A stretch of DNA of 64,000 nucleotides. It comes from an uncultured Lachnospiraceae bacterium. Lineage in GTDB: Bacteria; Bacillota; Clostridia; Lachnospirales; Lachnospiraceae. Below are positions 8,076 to 15,076 of the stretch, in pieces; position 1 is the stretch's first letter, and each line of letters opens with the position of its first letter. The notes under the pieces are model-generated. The model saw nothing but the letters and a program-made list of their open reading frames with translations, was not told the origin of the DNA and did no database searches. The stretch covers positions 1 through 64,000 of the forward strand of contig CAMXQE010000009.1 of the NCBI GenBank assembly GCA_947246015.1, read 5' to 3'. Made by a program: the position numbers and the translations under genes.

Positions 8076-8104
8076 ATGCCAAGGAAAGAAAATTTCCTTG
8101 GCAT
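8076..8104 (+). terminator. Inverted repeat, probable terminator after the VOC gene
   Basis: ATGCCAAGGAAA pairs with a mirrored TTTCCTTGGCAT around a short A-rich loop (12-bp arms), followed after a few bases by TTTTT. It lies in the 480-base gap between 7848 and 8331. It is about 230 bases past the VOC stop, so it could also shield the symporter gene from upstream transcription. The region 7850-8075 before it is AT-rich and shows no gene. Confidence 0.5.
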
Positions 8105-8136
8105 CCTCCCTTTTTAGGCGGTTTTTATATTTTGTA

Positions 8137-8166
8137 TTGACACACCTTTCCCAGATAAGCTAGAAT
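8137..8166 (+). promoter_or_regulatory. Promoter upstream of the alanine symporter gene
   Basis: TTGACA at 8137-8142 and TAGAAT at 8161-8166 with an 18-base spacer: a perfect -35 and near-consensus -10. Transcription would start near 8173, about 160 bases before the symporter start codon. An intrinsic terminator follows almost at once (8178-8207), so most transcripts would be about 35 bases long unless that hairpin is bypassed. Confidence 0.6.
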
Positions 8167-8177
8167 AAAGATATTAC

Positions 8178-8207
8178 AAGAGCGTAATAAAATCGCGCTC
8201 TTTTTTT
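8178..8207 (+). terminator. Intrinsic terminator in the leader of the symporter gene
   Basis: AAGAGCG and CGCTCTT pair around an 11-base AT-rich loop and are followed by an uninterrupted run of T. It lies only a few bases downstream of the predicted start of transcription. The T-run passes directly into a repeat-family-1 fragment (TATGCACAGGGG at 8207). Confidence 0.65.
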
Positions 8208-8226
8208 ATGCACAGGGGTGCGATTG
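8207..8226 (+). repeat. Repeat family 1, deleted copy (plus orientation)
   Basis: TATGCACAGGGGTGCG is identical to the 5' end of the full family-1 copies at 13710 and 56139 (read on their minus strand). It is joined directly to ATTG, which resembles the CGATTGCACA 3' edge seen near 62913-62920. It looks like a copy that has lost its interior. It is the only plus-strand member, and it follows a plus-strand terminator and precedes a plus-strand gene, so its orientation relative to transcription matches all the others. Confidence 0.6.
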
Positions 8227-8286
8227 TCCCATTTATAGACACAGCATAGCTGTCATAGTTCATCGCATACTATGAAATAAATTATG

Positions 8287-8331
8287 AAGGAGGTGTATCG
8301 CAGCATATCATTCCTTATGCTGCGGAAACAA
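8287..8331 (+). promoter_or_regulatory. Ribosome binding site separated from the start codon by a hairpin
   Basis: AAGGAGG at 8287-8293 is the only good ribosome binding site before the symporter start, yet the ATG is 37 bases further on. The gap is filled by a perfect 9-bp hairpin (CGCAGCATA 8299-8307, loop of 8, TATGCTGCG 8316-8324). Folding would bring the site to within about 11 unpaired bases of the ATG. There is no in-frame ATG, GTG or TTG between them. Either the hairpin bridges the spacing or it controls initiation. Confidence 0.6.
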
Positions 8332-9779
8332 TGGAGAGTTTTCTTAATATCGTAACAAAAGTCAACAGCGTTCTGAACAATTTTATCTGGGGTCCGGTCA
8401 TGCTCGTCATATTCCTTGCAGTCGGCCTTATGTTCACATTACGCACAAAGGTCTTCCAGATTTCACACTTCAAATACTGGATTGACGTAACATTTCTTCA
8501 GCTGTTCCGGAAAGATGCCGCACATGTCAGAAAAACAAACGACAAACACGCGATTTCCCAATTCCAGTCGCTTTGCACGGCACTCGCTGCCACCATCGGC
8601 GTCGGCAATATTTCAGGTGTAGCCGTCGCTCTGGCGCTCGGCGGACCCGGTGCCATTTTCTGGATGTGGCTGTCCGCATTTCTCGGAATGATGACAAATT
8701 ATGCGGAAAACACCTTGGGAATCAAATACCGCTACCGGAATGAAAAGGGTGACTGGGTCGGCGGAGCCATGATTTACATAGAGAAAGGACTTGGCTGGAA
8801 ATGGCTGGCGGTTATTTTCTCCGTTTTCTGCGTACTGGCCTCCTTTGGTATCGGCAATATGTCGCAGGGTAACGAAATTGCCAATGGACTTTATAATTCC
8901 TTCTCCGTTCCCAAATGGATTACTGCCCTTATCGTTATGCTGCTTGCCGGCCTTGTTATCGTCGGCGGCATCAAGCGTATTGCTTCCGTTACGGAAAAGC
9001 TGGTTCCCTTTATGGCCGTTACCTACATCATCGGTGCCTTTGTTGTTATTTTTGCCAATGCTTCCGCTGTTCCGGGTGCATTCGGCGCCATCTTCGGCAA
9101 TGCATTCAACCTCTCTTCCATGGGCGGCGGCGTAGCCGGATTCACTATTATGATAGCCATGAGGCGGGGTATTTCCCGCGGCGTCTTTTCAAATGAAGCC
9201 GGGCTCGGTTCCTCCGTTATGGTTCATTCCGCTTCCAATGTGAAGGAGCCTGTGGTTCAGGGTATGTGGGGCATTTTTGAAGTATTTGCCGACACCTTGA
9301 TTGTCTGCACGCTGACAGCCCTCACCATACTGACTTCCGGCGTATATGATTATACGGAATATGCACAGTATGTAGGAACGGACCTTCCGGCCCATTTGAA
9401 GAGCGGTGTCGCGCTTACCAGTGCGGCATTTGAATCCGTATTCGGTTCCATCGGCGGAGGATTCATTTCCGTTGCTGTTATGCTGTTTGCTTTCTCTACT
9501 ATTTTAGGCTGGTCCTATTACGGAGAACGCGGTATTGAATACCTTTTCGGTCTGAAAGCGGTTCCGGTATATAAGCTGGTATTCATCCTTATCATCTTCC
9601 TGGGATGCAACGCTTCCTTAAGCCTCGTGGTAGATATTTCCGATACCTTTAACGGCTTCATGGCGCTGCCGAACTTAATTGCCGTAACCCTGCTGTCCGG
9701 TCAGGTTATCGAAATGACCAAAGAATACATCGCAAGAGTCAGGGCCGGAAAAGAAACGGTAAACGGCGATGATGTTTAA
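8331..9779 (+). CDS. AGCS family sodium:alanine symporter
   Basis: A 482-residue integral membrane protein with about 11 hydrophobic segments. It shows AGCS family signatures: the GPVMLVIFLAVGLMFTLRTK start, the ATIGVGNISGVAVALALGGP block with the glycine-rich substrate/Na+ site, the FWMWLSAFLGMMTNYAENTL segment, and RRGISRGVFSNEAGLGSS. It imports alanine and/or glycine with sodium (some members take proton or other small amino acids). It is a single-gene unit with its own promoter and a terminator at 9824-9870. The leader has two unusual control features, an early terminator and a hairpin between ribosome binding site and start. Confidence 0.93.
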   Translation: MESFLNIVTKVNSVLNNFIWGPVMLVIFLAVGLMFTLRTKVFQISHFKYWIDVTFLQLFRKDAAHVRKTNDKHAISQFQSLCTALAATIGVGNISGVAVALALGGPGAIFWMWLSAFLGMMTNYAENTLGIKYRYRNEKGDWVGGAMIYIEKGLGWKWLAVIFSVFCVLASFGIGNMSQGNEIANGLYNSFSVPKWITALIVMLLAGLVIVGGIKRIASVTEKLVPFMAVTYIIGAFVVIFANASAVPGAFGAIFGNAFNLSSMGGGVAGFTIMIAMRRGISRGVFSNEAGLGSSVMVHSASNVKEPVVQGMWGIFEVFADTLIVCTLTALTILTSGVYDYTEYAQYVGTDLPAHLKSGVALTSAAFESVFGSIGGGFISVAVMLFAFSTILGWSYYGERGIEYLFGLKAVPVYKLVFILIIFLGCNASLSLVVDISDTFNGFMALPNLIAVTLLSGQVIEMTKEYIARVRAGKETVNGDDV

Positions 9780-9823
9780 CTTATAATTTTATAGTATCCG
9801 AATTTGTCTTTATCAGATTAAAA

Positions 9824-9870
9824 AGAGCTGCAACACTAAGTCTGTCTGCTTAATGCTGCGGCTCTATATT
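9824..9870 (+). terminator. Terminator after the alanine symporter gene
   Basis: AGAGCTGCA (9824-9832) pairs with TGCGGCTCT (9857-9865), one G-T wobble, across a 24-base loop and is followed by ATATTT. It begins 45 bases past the stop codon. The tract is weaker than in the other terminators here. Confidence 0.5.
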
Positions 9871-9894
9871 TCTGCGTGGCAATGAGGAAGTCAA

Positions 9895-9984
9895 CACCCC
9901 CGCTGCTTGCAGCGGTTGTTGCTCCTCGCGGCAGTCGCCAGATGCTGCAGATACCCGGCCCGTTGCCTGCGGGAATCAGTCATG
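9895..9984 (-). repeat. Interspersed repeat family 2, copy II
   Basis: Starts about 17 bases past the stop codon of the membrane protein gene ending at 10001, on the same strand. Read on the minus strand it has ATTCCCGCAGGCAACGGGCC, then CTGGCGACTGCCGCGAGG shared with copy I, then a CCGCTGC-AAG-CAGCGG hairpin. The central part differs from copy I. It is not followed by a clear T-run on the minus strand. Confidence 0.55.
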
Positions 9985-10000
9985 CTTTAGATATCCTGCT

Positions 10001-10990
10001 TTACTTCATCCAGGAAAAATCATTTCCGTTATTTCCATTATTGTTATCATTGCTTCCGGCGGAATTTCCCGTTCCATTACCGTTGTAATAATTATTATCA
10101 TAGTTATTGCTGTTATAGCTTCCATCTGTATAATTGCCGGTAAAATTACCGCCATCTCCACCATAACCATTCCCGTTATAACCATTCATGCCGCTATCCG
10201 AAGAGAACTCTAATGGCGCCTGTACCCGCTGCTCTTTCATCTTCTGTATCGCGCACCCCAGAATGAACAGGGAAATACCAAAGTTAATGACCCAGAAAAA
10301 CGGTATATTAAAAGGCAGGAACGATACTGCCGCCTTGATAATCAGCGGAAGCACCCTGCTGTATATCCCTAACAGATACAGCTGGCCGAACGTAAGCTGA
10401 CACTTCATACAGGATGCTACTATCATCCCCAGCAGCGCAACGAACAGGACACCAAAGAAAAACAGCGCGGTTATCCAAAAATAAGCCAGAATCATAATGA
10501 TTATAATCCACAAATAAACAAATGGCAAAAGTCCCATCAAATCATCTTTGGAAAATTCAAGTCCGTCAAATTCATCAAAGTAATACTGCTGAACCTGACC
10601 GTTATTCTTCATAATCACTTTCTCGGAATCCATCAGTATCACCTGGGAATAATCATAAAGCAAATCGCCCAGCTGACTGGCATCATAAAAATAGGAATCC
10701 GGGTCTGTATCAATGTTCACGTATATTCCGCTTTCTTCGTATTCCACCATAGCGTCTACCCACAAAACGCCATCTGCCAGTTCAAAATCCGGTACATTCT
10801 CCCTCACCTGGTTTGCCAGCCCGTTGGAACCGGCTAACAATTGCCCAAATGGTATCCCCATCGTTATAATCCAGTAAAACAGCATCAACACAACGCCAAA
10901 TCCAAATACTTTACCTTTTTTGTTATTTAAAAAATTCTGATAGCTTTTGTAATCATAAATAGCCAGTGCCATTTCCTTAAAAATATTCAT
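10001..10990 (-). CDS. DUF1189-like membrane protein with Asn/Gly-rich tail
   Basis: A 329-residue protein. One membrane segment lies near residues 30-50, an extracytoplasmic domain of about 110 residues follows (rich in D, Y and V), then three or four closely spaced segments (about 155-250). The order and the MNIFKEMALAIYDYKSYQNF start resemble the DUF1189 family of Firmicutes, whose function is not known. The last 70 residues are almost entirely N, G, Y and S with no hydrophobic core, a disordered tail I would expect in the cytoplasm. The gene following it in transcription is absent; a family-2 repeat lies after the stop. The family call is moderate. Confidence 0.65.
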   Translation of the reverse strand: MNIFKEMALAIYDYKSYQNFLNNKKGKVFGFGVVLMLFYWIITMGIPFGQLLAGSNGLANQVRENVPDFELADGVLWVDAMVEYEESGIYVNIDTDPDSYFYDASQLGDLLYDYSQVILMDSEKVIMKNNGQVQQYYFDEFDGLEFSKDDLMGLLPFVYLWIIIIMILAYFWITALFFFGVLFVALLGMIVASCMKCQLTFGQLYLLGIYSRVLPLIIKAAVSFLPFNIPFFWVINFGISLFILGCAIQKMKEQRVQAPLEFSSDSGMNGYNGNGYGGDGGNFTGNYTDGSYNSNNYDNNYYNGNGTGNSAGSNDNNNGNNGNDFSWMK

Positions 10991-11039
10991 TCCATACCTC
11001 TTTTATTTTACTTGTTTTACCATTCTATCATTATCAGCA

Positions 11040-11519
11040 TTAATAAGCCACACCGGCCAATGCAAACGCAAGCCCGAATACCACGGCATACGCAAGTACC
11101 AGTACTACCGCATCCAGTAATACCCTTACTGCCACATTCATTCTGTTATTAGTAGAAATAGAAGTAGTAGCTCCGATACCCACTACAAATATCAGCAACC
11201 CTATTGCACCGTTCAGACAGTTTATAAAATGAAGTGCAATAAATATGTAAGACCACCAGGGCATCTTAAACGGGACATATTGTTCGCCTGTTGCACAATC
11301 CACACCATCTATGACAAGCTGGGGTGCACTCAGATTCTTTCTGACCAGCAGCGCCGTTTTGGAACCCACAGGAAATTCATATTCCTCATGAACCAAACCC
11401 GTTTTCTTTTTATATTTTTTACTAAGAACAAGCTTTTCCCCGTTAATCTCTACATTTGAACCTTTCATTTTGACCGAATAAGTCTGTCCGTCAACTTTCA
11501 CATTCCATGCCTTTGCCAT
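11040..11519 (-). CDS. Small membrane protein with N-terminal beta domain
   Basis: A 159-residue protein I do not recognise by name. Residues 1-75 are a soluble beta-rich domain made of short hairpins (AWNVKVDGQTYSVKMKGSNV, then KLVLSKKYKKKTG and QLVIDGVDC). This is reminiscent of the FAIM1-like fold, but I would not claim homology. Two or three membrane segments follow (about 86-115 and 130-157). It lies 49 bases upstream of the DUF1189-like gene on the same strand, so the two may be co-transcribed. A GGGAGAG site precedes the ATG. Confidence 0.6.
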   Translation of the reverse strand: MAKAWNVKVDGQTYSVKMKGSNVEINGEKLVLSKKYKKKTGLVHEEYEFPVGSKTALLVRKNLSAPQLVIDGVDCATGEQYVPFKMPWWSYIFIALHFINCLNGAIGLLIFVVGIGATTSISTNNRMNVAVRVLLDAVVLVLAYAVVFGLAFALAGVAY

Positions 11520-11570
11520 TTTTTCTCTCCCTTAATCCCTAAAAATTTATTCCCCTTCAAATTCCATTTT

Positions 11571-11590
11571 TCCTTACGCGCCCCTGTGCA
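11571..11590 (-). repeat. Repeat family 1, 5' fragment
   Basis: Read on the minus strand: TTGCACAGGGGCGCGTAAGG-like sequence, which repeats the first 20 bases of the full copy that ends at 11675. It lies immediately downstream of that copy, so the end of one element abuts the beginning of another. It suggests tandem insertion or unequal recombination. Confidence 0.55.
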
Positions 11591-11675
11591 ATCAGGTAGG
11601 GAAGTTTTTCTCCCTACTCACCGCGCGGGGCGCGTGCTGCAAAGCAGCTAACTTCCTTACGCGCCCCTGTGCATA
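11591..11675 (-). repeat. Repeat family 1, full copy A
   Basis: Read on the minus strand it begins TATGCACAGGGGCGCG right after the T-run of the aldolase terminator. The outer stem is GGGGCGCGT with ACGCGCCCC (9 bp, perfect). The inner hairpin is GCTGC-TTT-GCAGC. A second hairpin is GTAGGGA with TCCCTAC (7 bp, perfect). It lies between the aldolase terminator and the promoter region of the gene starting at 11519. Confidence 0.7.
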
Positions 11676-11701
11676 AAAAGGCTGTCCAGCGCGGACAGCC
11701 C
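11675..11701 (-). terminator. Terminator of the aldolase gene
   Basis: On the minus strand GGCTGTCC, a 5-base loop and GGACAGCC (8 bp, perfect) followed by TTTTT, 27 bases past the aldolase stop codon. The T-run is fused to repeat family 1 copy A. Confidence 0.85.
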
Positions 11702-11727
11702 TTTTCTTAATCCCATACTCTTTCAAC

Positions 11728-12591
11728 TCATGCTTTATCAATAGAACCGAACAATTCCATTTTTTCCTTAACAGTCGCTTTAATCGCTTCGAATCCGGGT
11801 GCAAGAATCTTACGGGGGTCAAATCCCTTTCCTACCTGATCCTTGCCTTCTTCGATGTATTTACGTGTAGCTGCTGCAAAAGCAAGCTGGCATTCTGTAT
11901 TTACGTTAATCTTTGCAACGCCCAAAGAGATTGCTTTCTTAATCATGTCAGCCGGAATGCCTGTACCGCCGTGAAGCACCAGAGGCATATCGCCTGTCAG
12001 CTTCTGAATAGCATCCAGCGTCTCGAAAGATAATCCTTCCCAGTTCTCCGGATACTTTCCATGAATATTGCCGATACCTGCTGCGAGGAAATCAATGCCC
12101 AAATCAGCAATTGCCTTGCACTCGTTAGGGTCTGCACATTCACCCTTACCGATTACGCCGTCTTCTTCACCGCCGATAGCGCCTACTTCTGCTTCAATGG
12201 AAATCCCTTTGTCATGAGCTGCCGCAACCAGTTCTTTCGTCTTAGCTACGTTCTCATCAATCGGATAGTGGGAACCGTCAAACATTACGGATGAAAAACC
12301 AGCTTCGATGCATTTGTAGCAGTGTTCATAACTGCCGTGATCCAAATGAAGCGCTACGGGAACCGTAATATTCTGGTCTTTAATCAGTCCGTTTACCATA
12401 CCTACTACTACATCATATCCGCCCATGTACTTGCCTGCACCCTCGGAAACGCCGAGGATTACGGGAGAATTATTCTCCTGCGCTGTCAGAAGGATTGCTT
12501 TTGTCCACTCAAGATTGTTGATGTTGAACTGTCCGACTGCGTAATGGCCGGCTTTTGCTTTTTGAAGCATTTCTGTTGCTGATACTAACAT
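11728..12591 (-). CDS. fba: Class II fructose-bisphosphate aldolase
   Basis: A 287-residue zinc-dependent aldolase that splits fructose 1,6-bisphosphate into DHAP and glyceraldehyde 3-phosphate (glycolysis, cytoplasm). Visible family marks are the N-terminal KAGHYAVGQFNINN, the HLDHGSYE metal-ligand block, the GxxGGEEDG loop, and VLHGGTGIP with a zinc-ligand His. A GGAGG site is 7-8 bases from the ATG. It is a single gene with a strong terminator. GatY/KbaY tagatose-bisphosphate aldolases share the fold, but the lone setting and length favour the glycolytic enzyme. Confidence 0.93.
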   Translation of the reverse strand: MLVSATEMLQKAKAGHYAVGQFNINNLEWTKAILLTAQENNSPVILGVSEGAGKYMGGYDVVVGMVNGLIKDQNITVPVALHLDHGSYEHCYKCIEAGFSSVMFDGSHYPIDENVAKTKELVAAAHDKGISIEAEVGAIGGEEDGVIGKGECADPNECKAIADLGIDFLAAGIGNIHGKYPENWEGLSFETLDAIQKLTGDMPLVLHGGTGIPADMIKKAISLGVAKINVNTECQLAFAAATRKYIEEGKDQVGKGFDPRKILAPGFEAIKATVKEKMELFGSIDKA

Positions 12592-12751
12592 TTTTATCTA
12601 CCTCCATATCATAATAAATACATATTTATGGAATTTATTATACCCCATTCCGCTAAAAAAAGAAATAGTTTCTTACAAATATAATTCGCATAGCCATGCA
12701 CATGCTGCTTTTCATTGATATGTCAGTGAAAAGTAACTTGAACTTTCCTGC

Positions 12752-13678
12752 TTATACAACAGGAACCCTGATTTTTACCGCCTGTTTCATATTCTCTATA
12801 TGGACACTTTTATGATTTCCCCCGAATTCCCCGTCTGTTGTCCAGGGAATTTCCCCCTCCGCTTCAAACGTGATTTCTCTCGTTTTAAAACAATACATAT
12901 AATCCGTATTGATATTCCGGTTTAAAAGCGCTGCAATAATCATATTGATTTCCAGCGGGTTCGAAGGTTTTTTAATCAATGTTACTTCAAATTCCCCATC
13001 GTCTAATTCCACATATTTGCCGGTAATCCGTTTAAAACCGCCTACGGAAAGGGAATTCGTCACCATGCCGTATATAAATTCGTCCTCTATGGTTTTTTCC
13101 GCTCCTCCGTCTGCCTCCTGCTCCGAAGAACGGTAACATACTTTCAGCTTATAAGATTTTATGGAAGAGATTCTTTTCATTCCTTCCAGCAGATAAGCCA
13201 TATGCCCCAGCACATTCTTAATTGCCTGACTGGTTTCATACGACACATCGGTAAATAATCCGAAAGCTGCAATATAAACAAAACAGTTCTCGTTAAACGC
13301 CCCGATGTCACAAGGATAATCTTCCCCCGATACAACTACTTCCGCCGCTCTGCACATATCTTTCGGCAGGCCGAGGCTCATAGCGAAGTCGTTTGTGCTC
13401 CCTGCCGGAATATAGCCAATCGGTATCCGTTTGGAGCATTTAATCATACCGTTTACCGTCTCATCGAGAGTGCCGTCCCCGCCGCTGCACACCAGCAAAT
13501 CATACCGCTTCTTTTTATTCATGACTGCCCGGGCCGCATCCCCTTCCTGCTGGGTAGGATATACCGTAACCTCACAGCCAGCCTTTGCAAAAATATCTAT
13601 AATATCACATAGCTTACTGCGTATCTTTGCCTTCCCTGCGCGGGGATTGTATACAAACAATATATTTTTTGCCTCCAT
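12752..13678 (-). CDS. Lipid kinase of the diacylglycerol kinase (YegS/DgkB) family
   Basis: A 308-residue cytoplasmic protein with the DAGK catalytic domain: NILFVYNPRAGKAKIRSKL at the start, the nucleotide-binding CSGGDGTLDETVNGM motif near residue 65, and IPIGYIPAGSTNDFAMSLGL. Family members phosphorylate diacylglycerol (phospholipid recycling) or other lipids. The start at 13678 is supported by a GGAGG site 6 bases upstream. The longer open frame up to 13777 runs through repeat family 1 copy B and is not coding. It is the last gene before the aldolase on the minus strand but is separated from both neighbours, so it is probably its own unit. Confidence 0.88.
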   Translation of the reverse strand: MEAKNILFVYNPRAGKAKIRSKLCDIIDIFAKAGCEVTVYPTQQEGDAARAVMNKKKRYDLLVCSGGDGTLDETVNGMIKCSKRIPIGYIPAGSTNDFAMSLGLPKDMCRAAEVVVSGEDYPCDIGAFNENCFVYIAAFGLFTDVSYETSQAIKNVLGHMAYLLEGMKRISSIKSYKLKVCYRSSEQEADGGAEKTIEDEFIYGMVTNSLSVGGFKRITGKYVELDDGEFEVTLIKKPSNPLEINMIIAALLNRNINTDYMYCFKTREITFEAEGEIPWTTDGEFGGNHKSVHIENMKQAVKIRVPVV

Positions 13679-13709
13679 ACCGCACCTCCGTTCTCTTCTC
13701 TCTGATGGG

Positions 13710-13788
13710 GCAGGGAAAATTTCTCCCTGCTCTCCGCACGGGATGCGTGCTGCGCAGCAGCTAATTTCCTTACGCACCCCTGTGCATA
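13710..13788 (-). repeat. Repeat family 1, full copy B
   Basis: Read on the minus strand: TATGCACAGGGGTGCGTAAG, outer stem GGGGTGCGT with ACGCATCCC (one G-U), inner hairpin GCTGC-TGC-GCAGC, second hairpin GCAGGGA with TCCCTGC (7 bp, perfect). Compared with copy A the second hairpin has a T-A pair changed to C-G on both sides. Sits three bases after the T-run of the crh terminator and ends 32 bases before the lipid kinase start codon. Confidence 0.7.
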
Positions 13789-13790
13789 GT

Positions 13791-13819
13791 CAAAAACAGG
13801 AGCACCGTTCAGATGCTCC
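13791..13819 (-). terminator. Terminator of the crh operon
   Basis: On the minus strand GGAGCA, a 9-base loop, TGCTCC, then TGTTTTTG, 29 bases past the crh stop codon. It ends the hprK/glcK/murB/rapZ/whiA/crh direction of transcription. Confidence 0.75.
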
Positions 13820-13847
13820 GTTCCTTTTGCTTCCTTGAAACATATCT

Positions 13848-14111
13848 TTAACTTACCTTTCCTTTTAAAAGATATGCTTCAATATCCTCTACTGCCTGCT
13901 GTTCATCTGTCCCGTCAGCAATAACCGTCACTTTCTCACCGCTGTCGAGTCCCAGACTCATCATGCCCATAATACTTTTTGCATTCACCTTTTTTCCCTC
14001 CGCCTCGATGTACACCGTACAATCATGCCGGCTGGCCACCTGCACCAAAACCGCTACCGGCCTTGCCTCCAGTCCGGAAGGCAGCTGAATCTGCATAACT
14101 TTTTCAATCAT
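13848..14111 (-). CDS. crh: HPr-like catabolite repression protein (Crh type, no His15)
   Basis: An 87-residue HPr-fold protein. Residue 15, the histidine phosphorylated by PTS enzyme I in true HPr, is Glu here (PSGLEARPVA). Ser46, the HPr kinase site, is kept in context (KKVNAKSIMGMMSLGL). This combination is the definition of Crh, which serves as a CcpA co-repressor after Ser46 phosphorylation but cannot pass phosphate to sugars; Bacillus Crh has Gln at 15. The HPr kinase gene is 4 kb upstream on the same strand. An AGGAGGAG site precedes the ATG. It is the last gene of the whiA/rapZ cluster, as in Bacillus. Confidence 0.85.
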   Translation of the reverse strand: MIEKVMQIQLPSGLEARPVAVLVQVASRHDCTVYIEAEGKKVNAKSIMGMMSLGLDSGEKVTVIADGTDEQQAVEDIEAYLLKGKVS

Positions 14112-14123
14112 AATGCTCCTCCT

Positions 14124-15065
14124 TTAATCCCTAAGCTTATCAGCAATTTCACTTAATTTTCTCAGTCTATGATTCATTCCCGACTTTCCCATCGGCGGAG
14201 TCAGGATTTGTCCCAATTCCTTTAATGTTGCATCCGGGTATTCCAGCCTTAACTCTGCTGTTTCCCTTAAGCTGTCTGACAGATTCTGAAATCCATAGCG
14301 CTCCCTTATCAGGAGGATATCCTCGATTTGTCTGGATGATGCATTAACCGTTTTGGTAATATTCGCCGTTTCACAATTTACTTTCCGGTTAATGGAATTC
14401 CGCACCTCTTTAACAATCCTGTAATTCTCAAAATCCATTAAAGATATATGCGCCTCCATAATATTCAGCAAATCCACGATTCCCGTGCCCTCTTTTAAAT
14501 AAACCACATAATATTTCTTTCTGCTGACAATCTTGGCCTCTACCTGAAATCCTTGTATGAGTTGCTTTAACTGCTCGGCTCCCTCTTCAAAGATACATAC
14601 AAATTCCATATGATAGCTTTTCTCCGGGTCACTCATGGACCCGACACTCAGAAAAGCGCCCCTCAAAAAAGCACGCTTACAACAGGCATTCTTAATGATA
14701 AGCGGATTCGGCCCTTTCCTGACTGCCTGTTCCATGCCATACTCATCATTCATCTTAACTGCCTGAAGTATTTTCGCAACTTCCTCCCTGCCTTTCACAA
14801 GGGTGGTATATGTATGTCCCTTTCCTTCACCCAAAGAGATTTGCGAAACACCAGTATTTATATTAAATGTTTTTTCCAATAATGTAAAGCATTTTCTGAT
14901 AACAGTTTCATTTTCTGTCTGCAGGCAGAGACAGAGCTCCCCGTCCCTGTCTGTTTCCAGTCTGCCCAGAAAACAGATAATCGCCGCCAGTTCCGCCAGC
15001 TGACAATGCCTGGAAGTGCTGACCTGTCTGGAAAGTTCCTCTTTTACTTCACTTGAAAAAGACAT
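14124..15065 (-). CDS. whiA: WhiA, DNA-binding cell division/morphogenesis regulator
   Basis: A 313-residue protein with the WhiA layout. The N-terminal part is LAGLIDADG-like and catalytically dead (MSFSSEVKEELSR, then HCQLAELAAIICFLGRL and KRAFLRGAFLSVGSMSDPEK). The C-terminal helix-turn-helix (about 225-310) includes NCETANITKTVNASSRQIED and the conserved ending LGQILTPPMGKSGMNHRLRK. In Bacillus it affects division and chromosome segregation. It starts 11 bases after rapZ with an AAGGGG site and is followed 12 bases later by crh. Length is normal. Confidence 0.95.
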   Translation of the reverse strand: MSFSSEVKEELSRQVSTSRHCQLAELAAIICFLGRLETDRDGELCLCLQTENETVIRKCFTLLEKTFNINTGVSQISLGEGKGHTYTTLVKGREEVAKILQAVKMNDEYGMEQAVRKGPNPLIIKNACCKRAFLRGAFLSVGSMSDPEKSYHMEFVCIFEEGAEQLKQLIQGFQVEAKIVSRKKYYVVYLKEGTGIVDLLNIMEAHISLMDFENYRIVKEVRNSINRKVNCETANITKTVNASSRQIEDILLIRERYGFQNLSDSLRETAELRLEYPDATLKELGQILTPPMGKSGMNHRLRKLSEIADKLRD

Positions 15066-15076
15066 GGCGATACCCC

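Noticed and set aside
8208-8330. Glycine riboswitch in the symporter leader
   Set aside because: AGCS genes can carry one, but I found none of the conserved riboswitch core and the leader is too short for a tandem aptamer.
13679-13777. N-terminal extension of the lipid kinase
   Set aside because: It is translated from repeat family 1 copy B; the internal ATG at 13678 has a GGAGG site and matches the usual start of the family.
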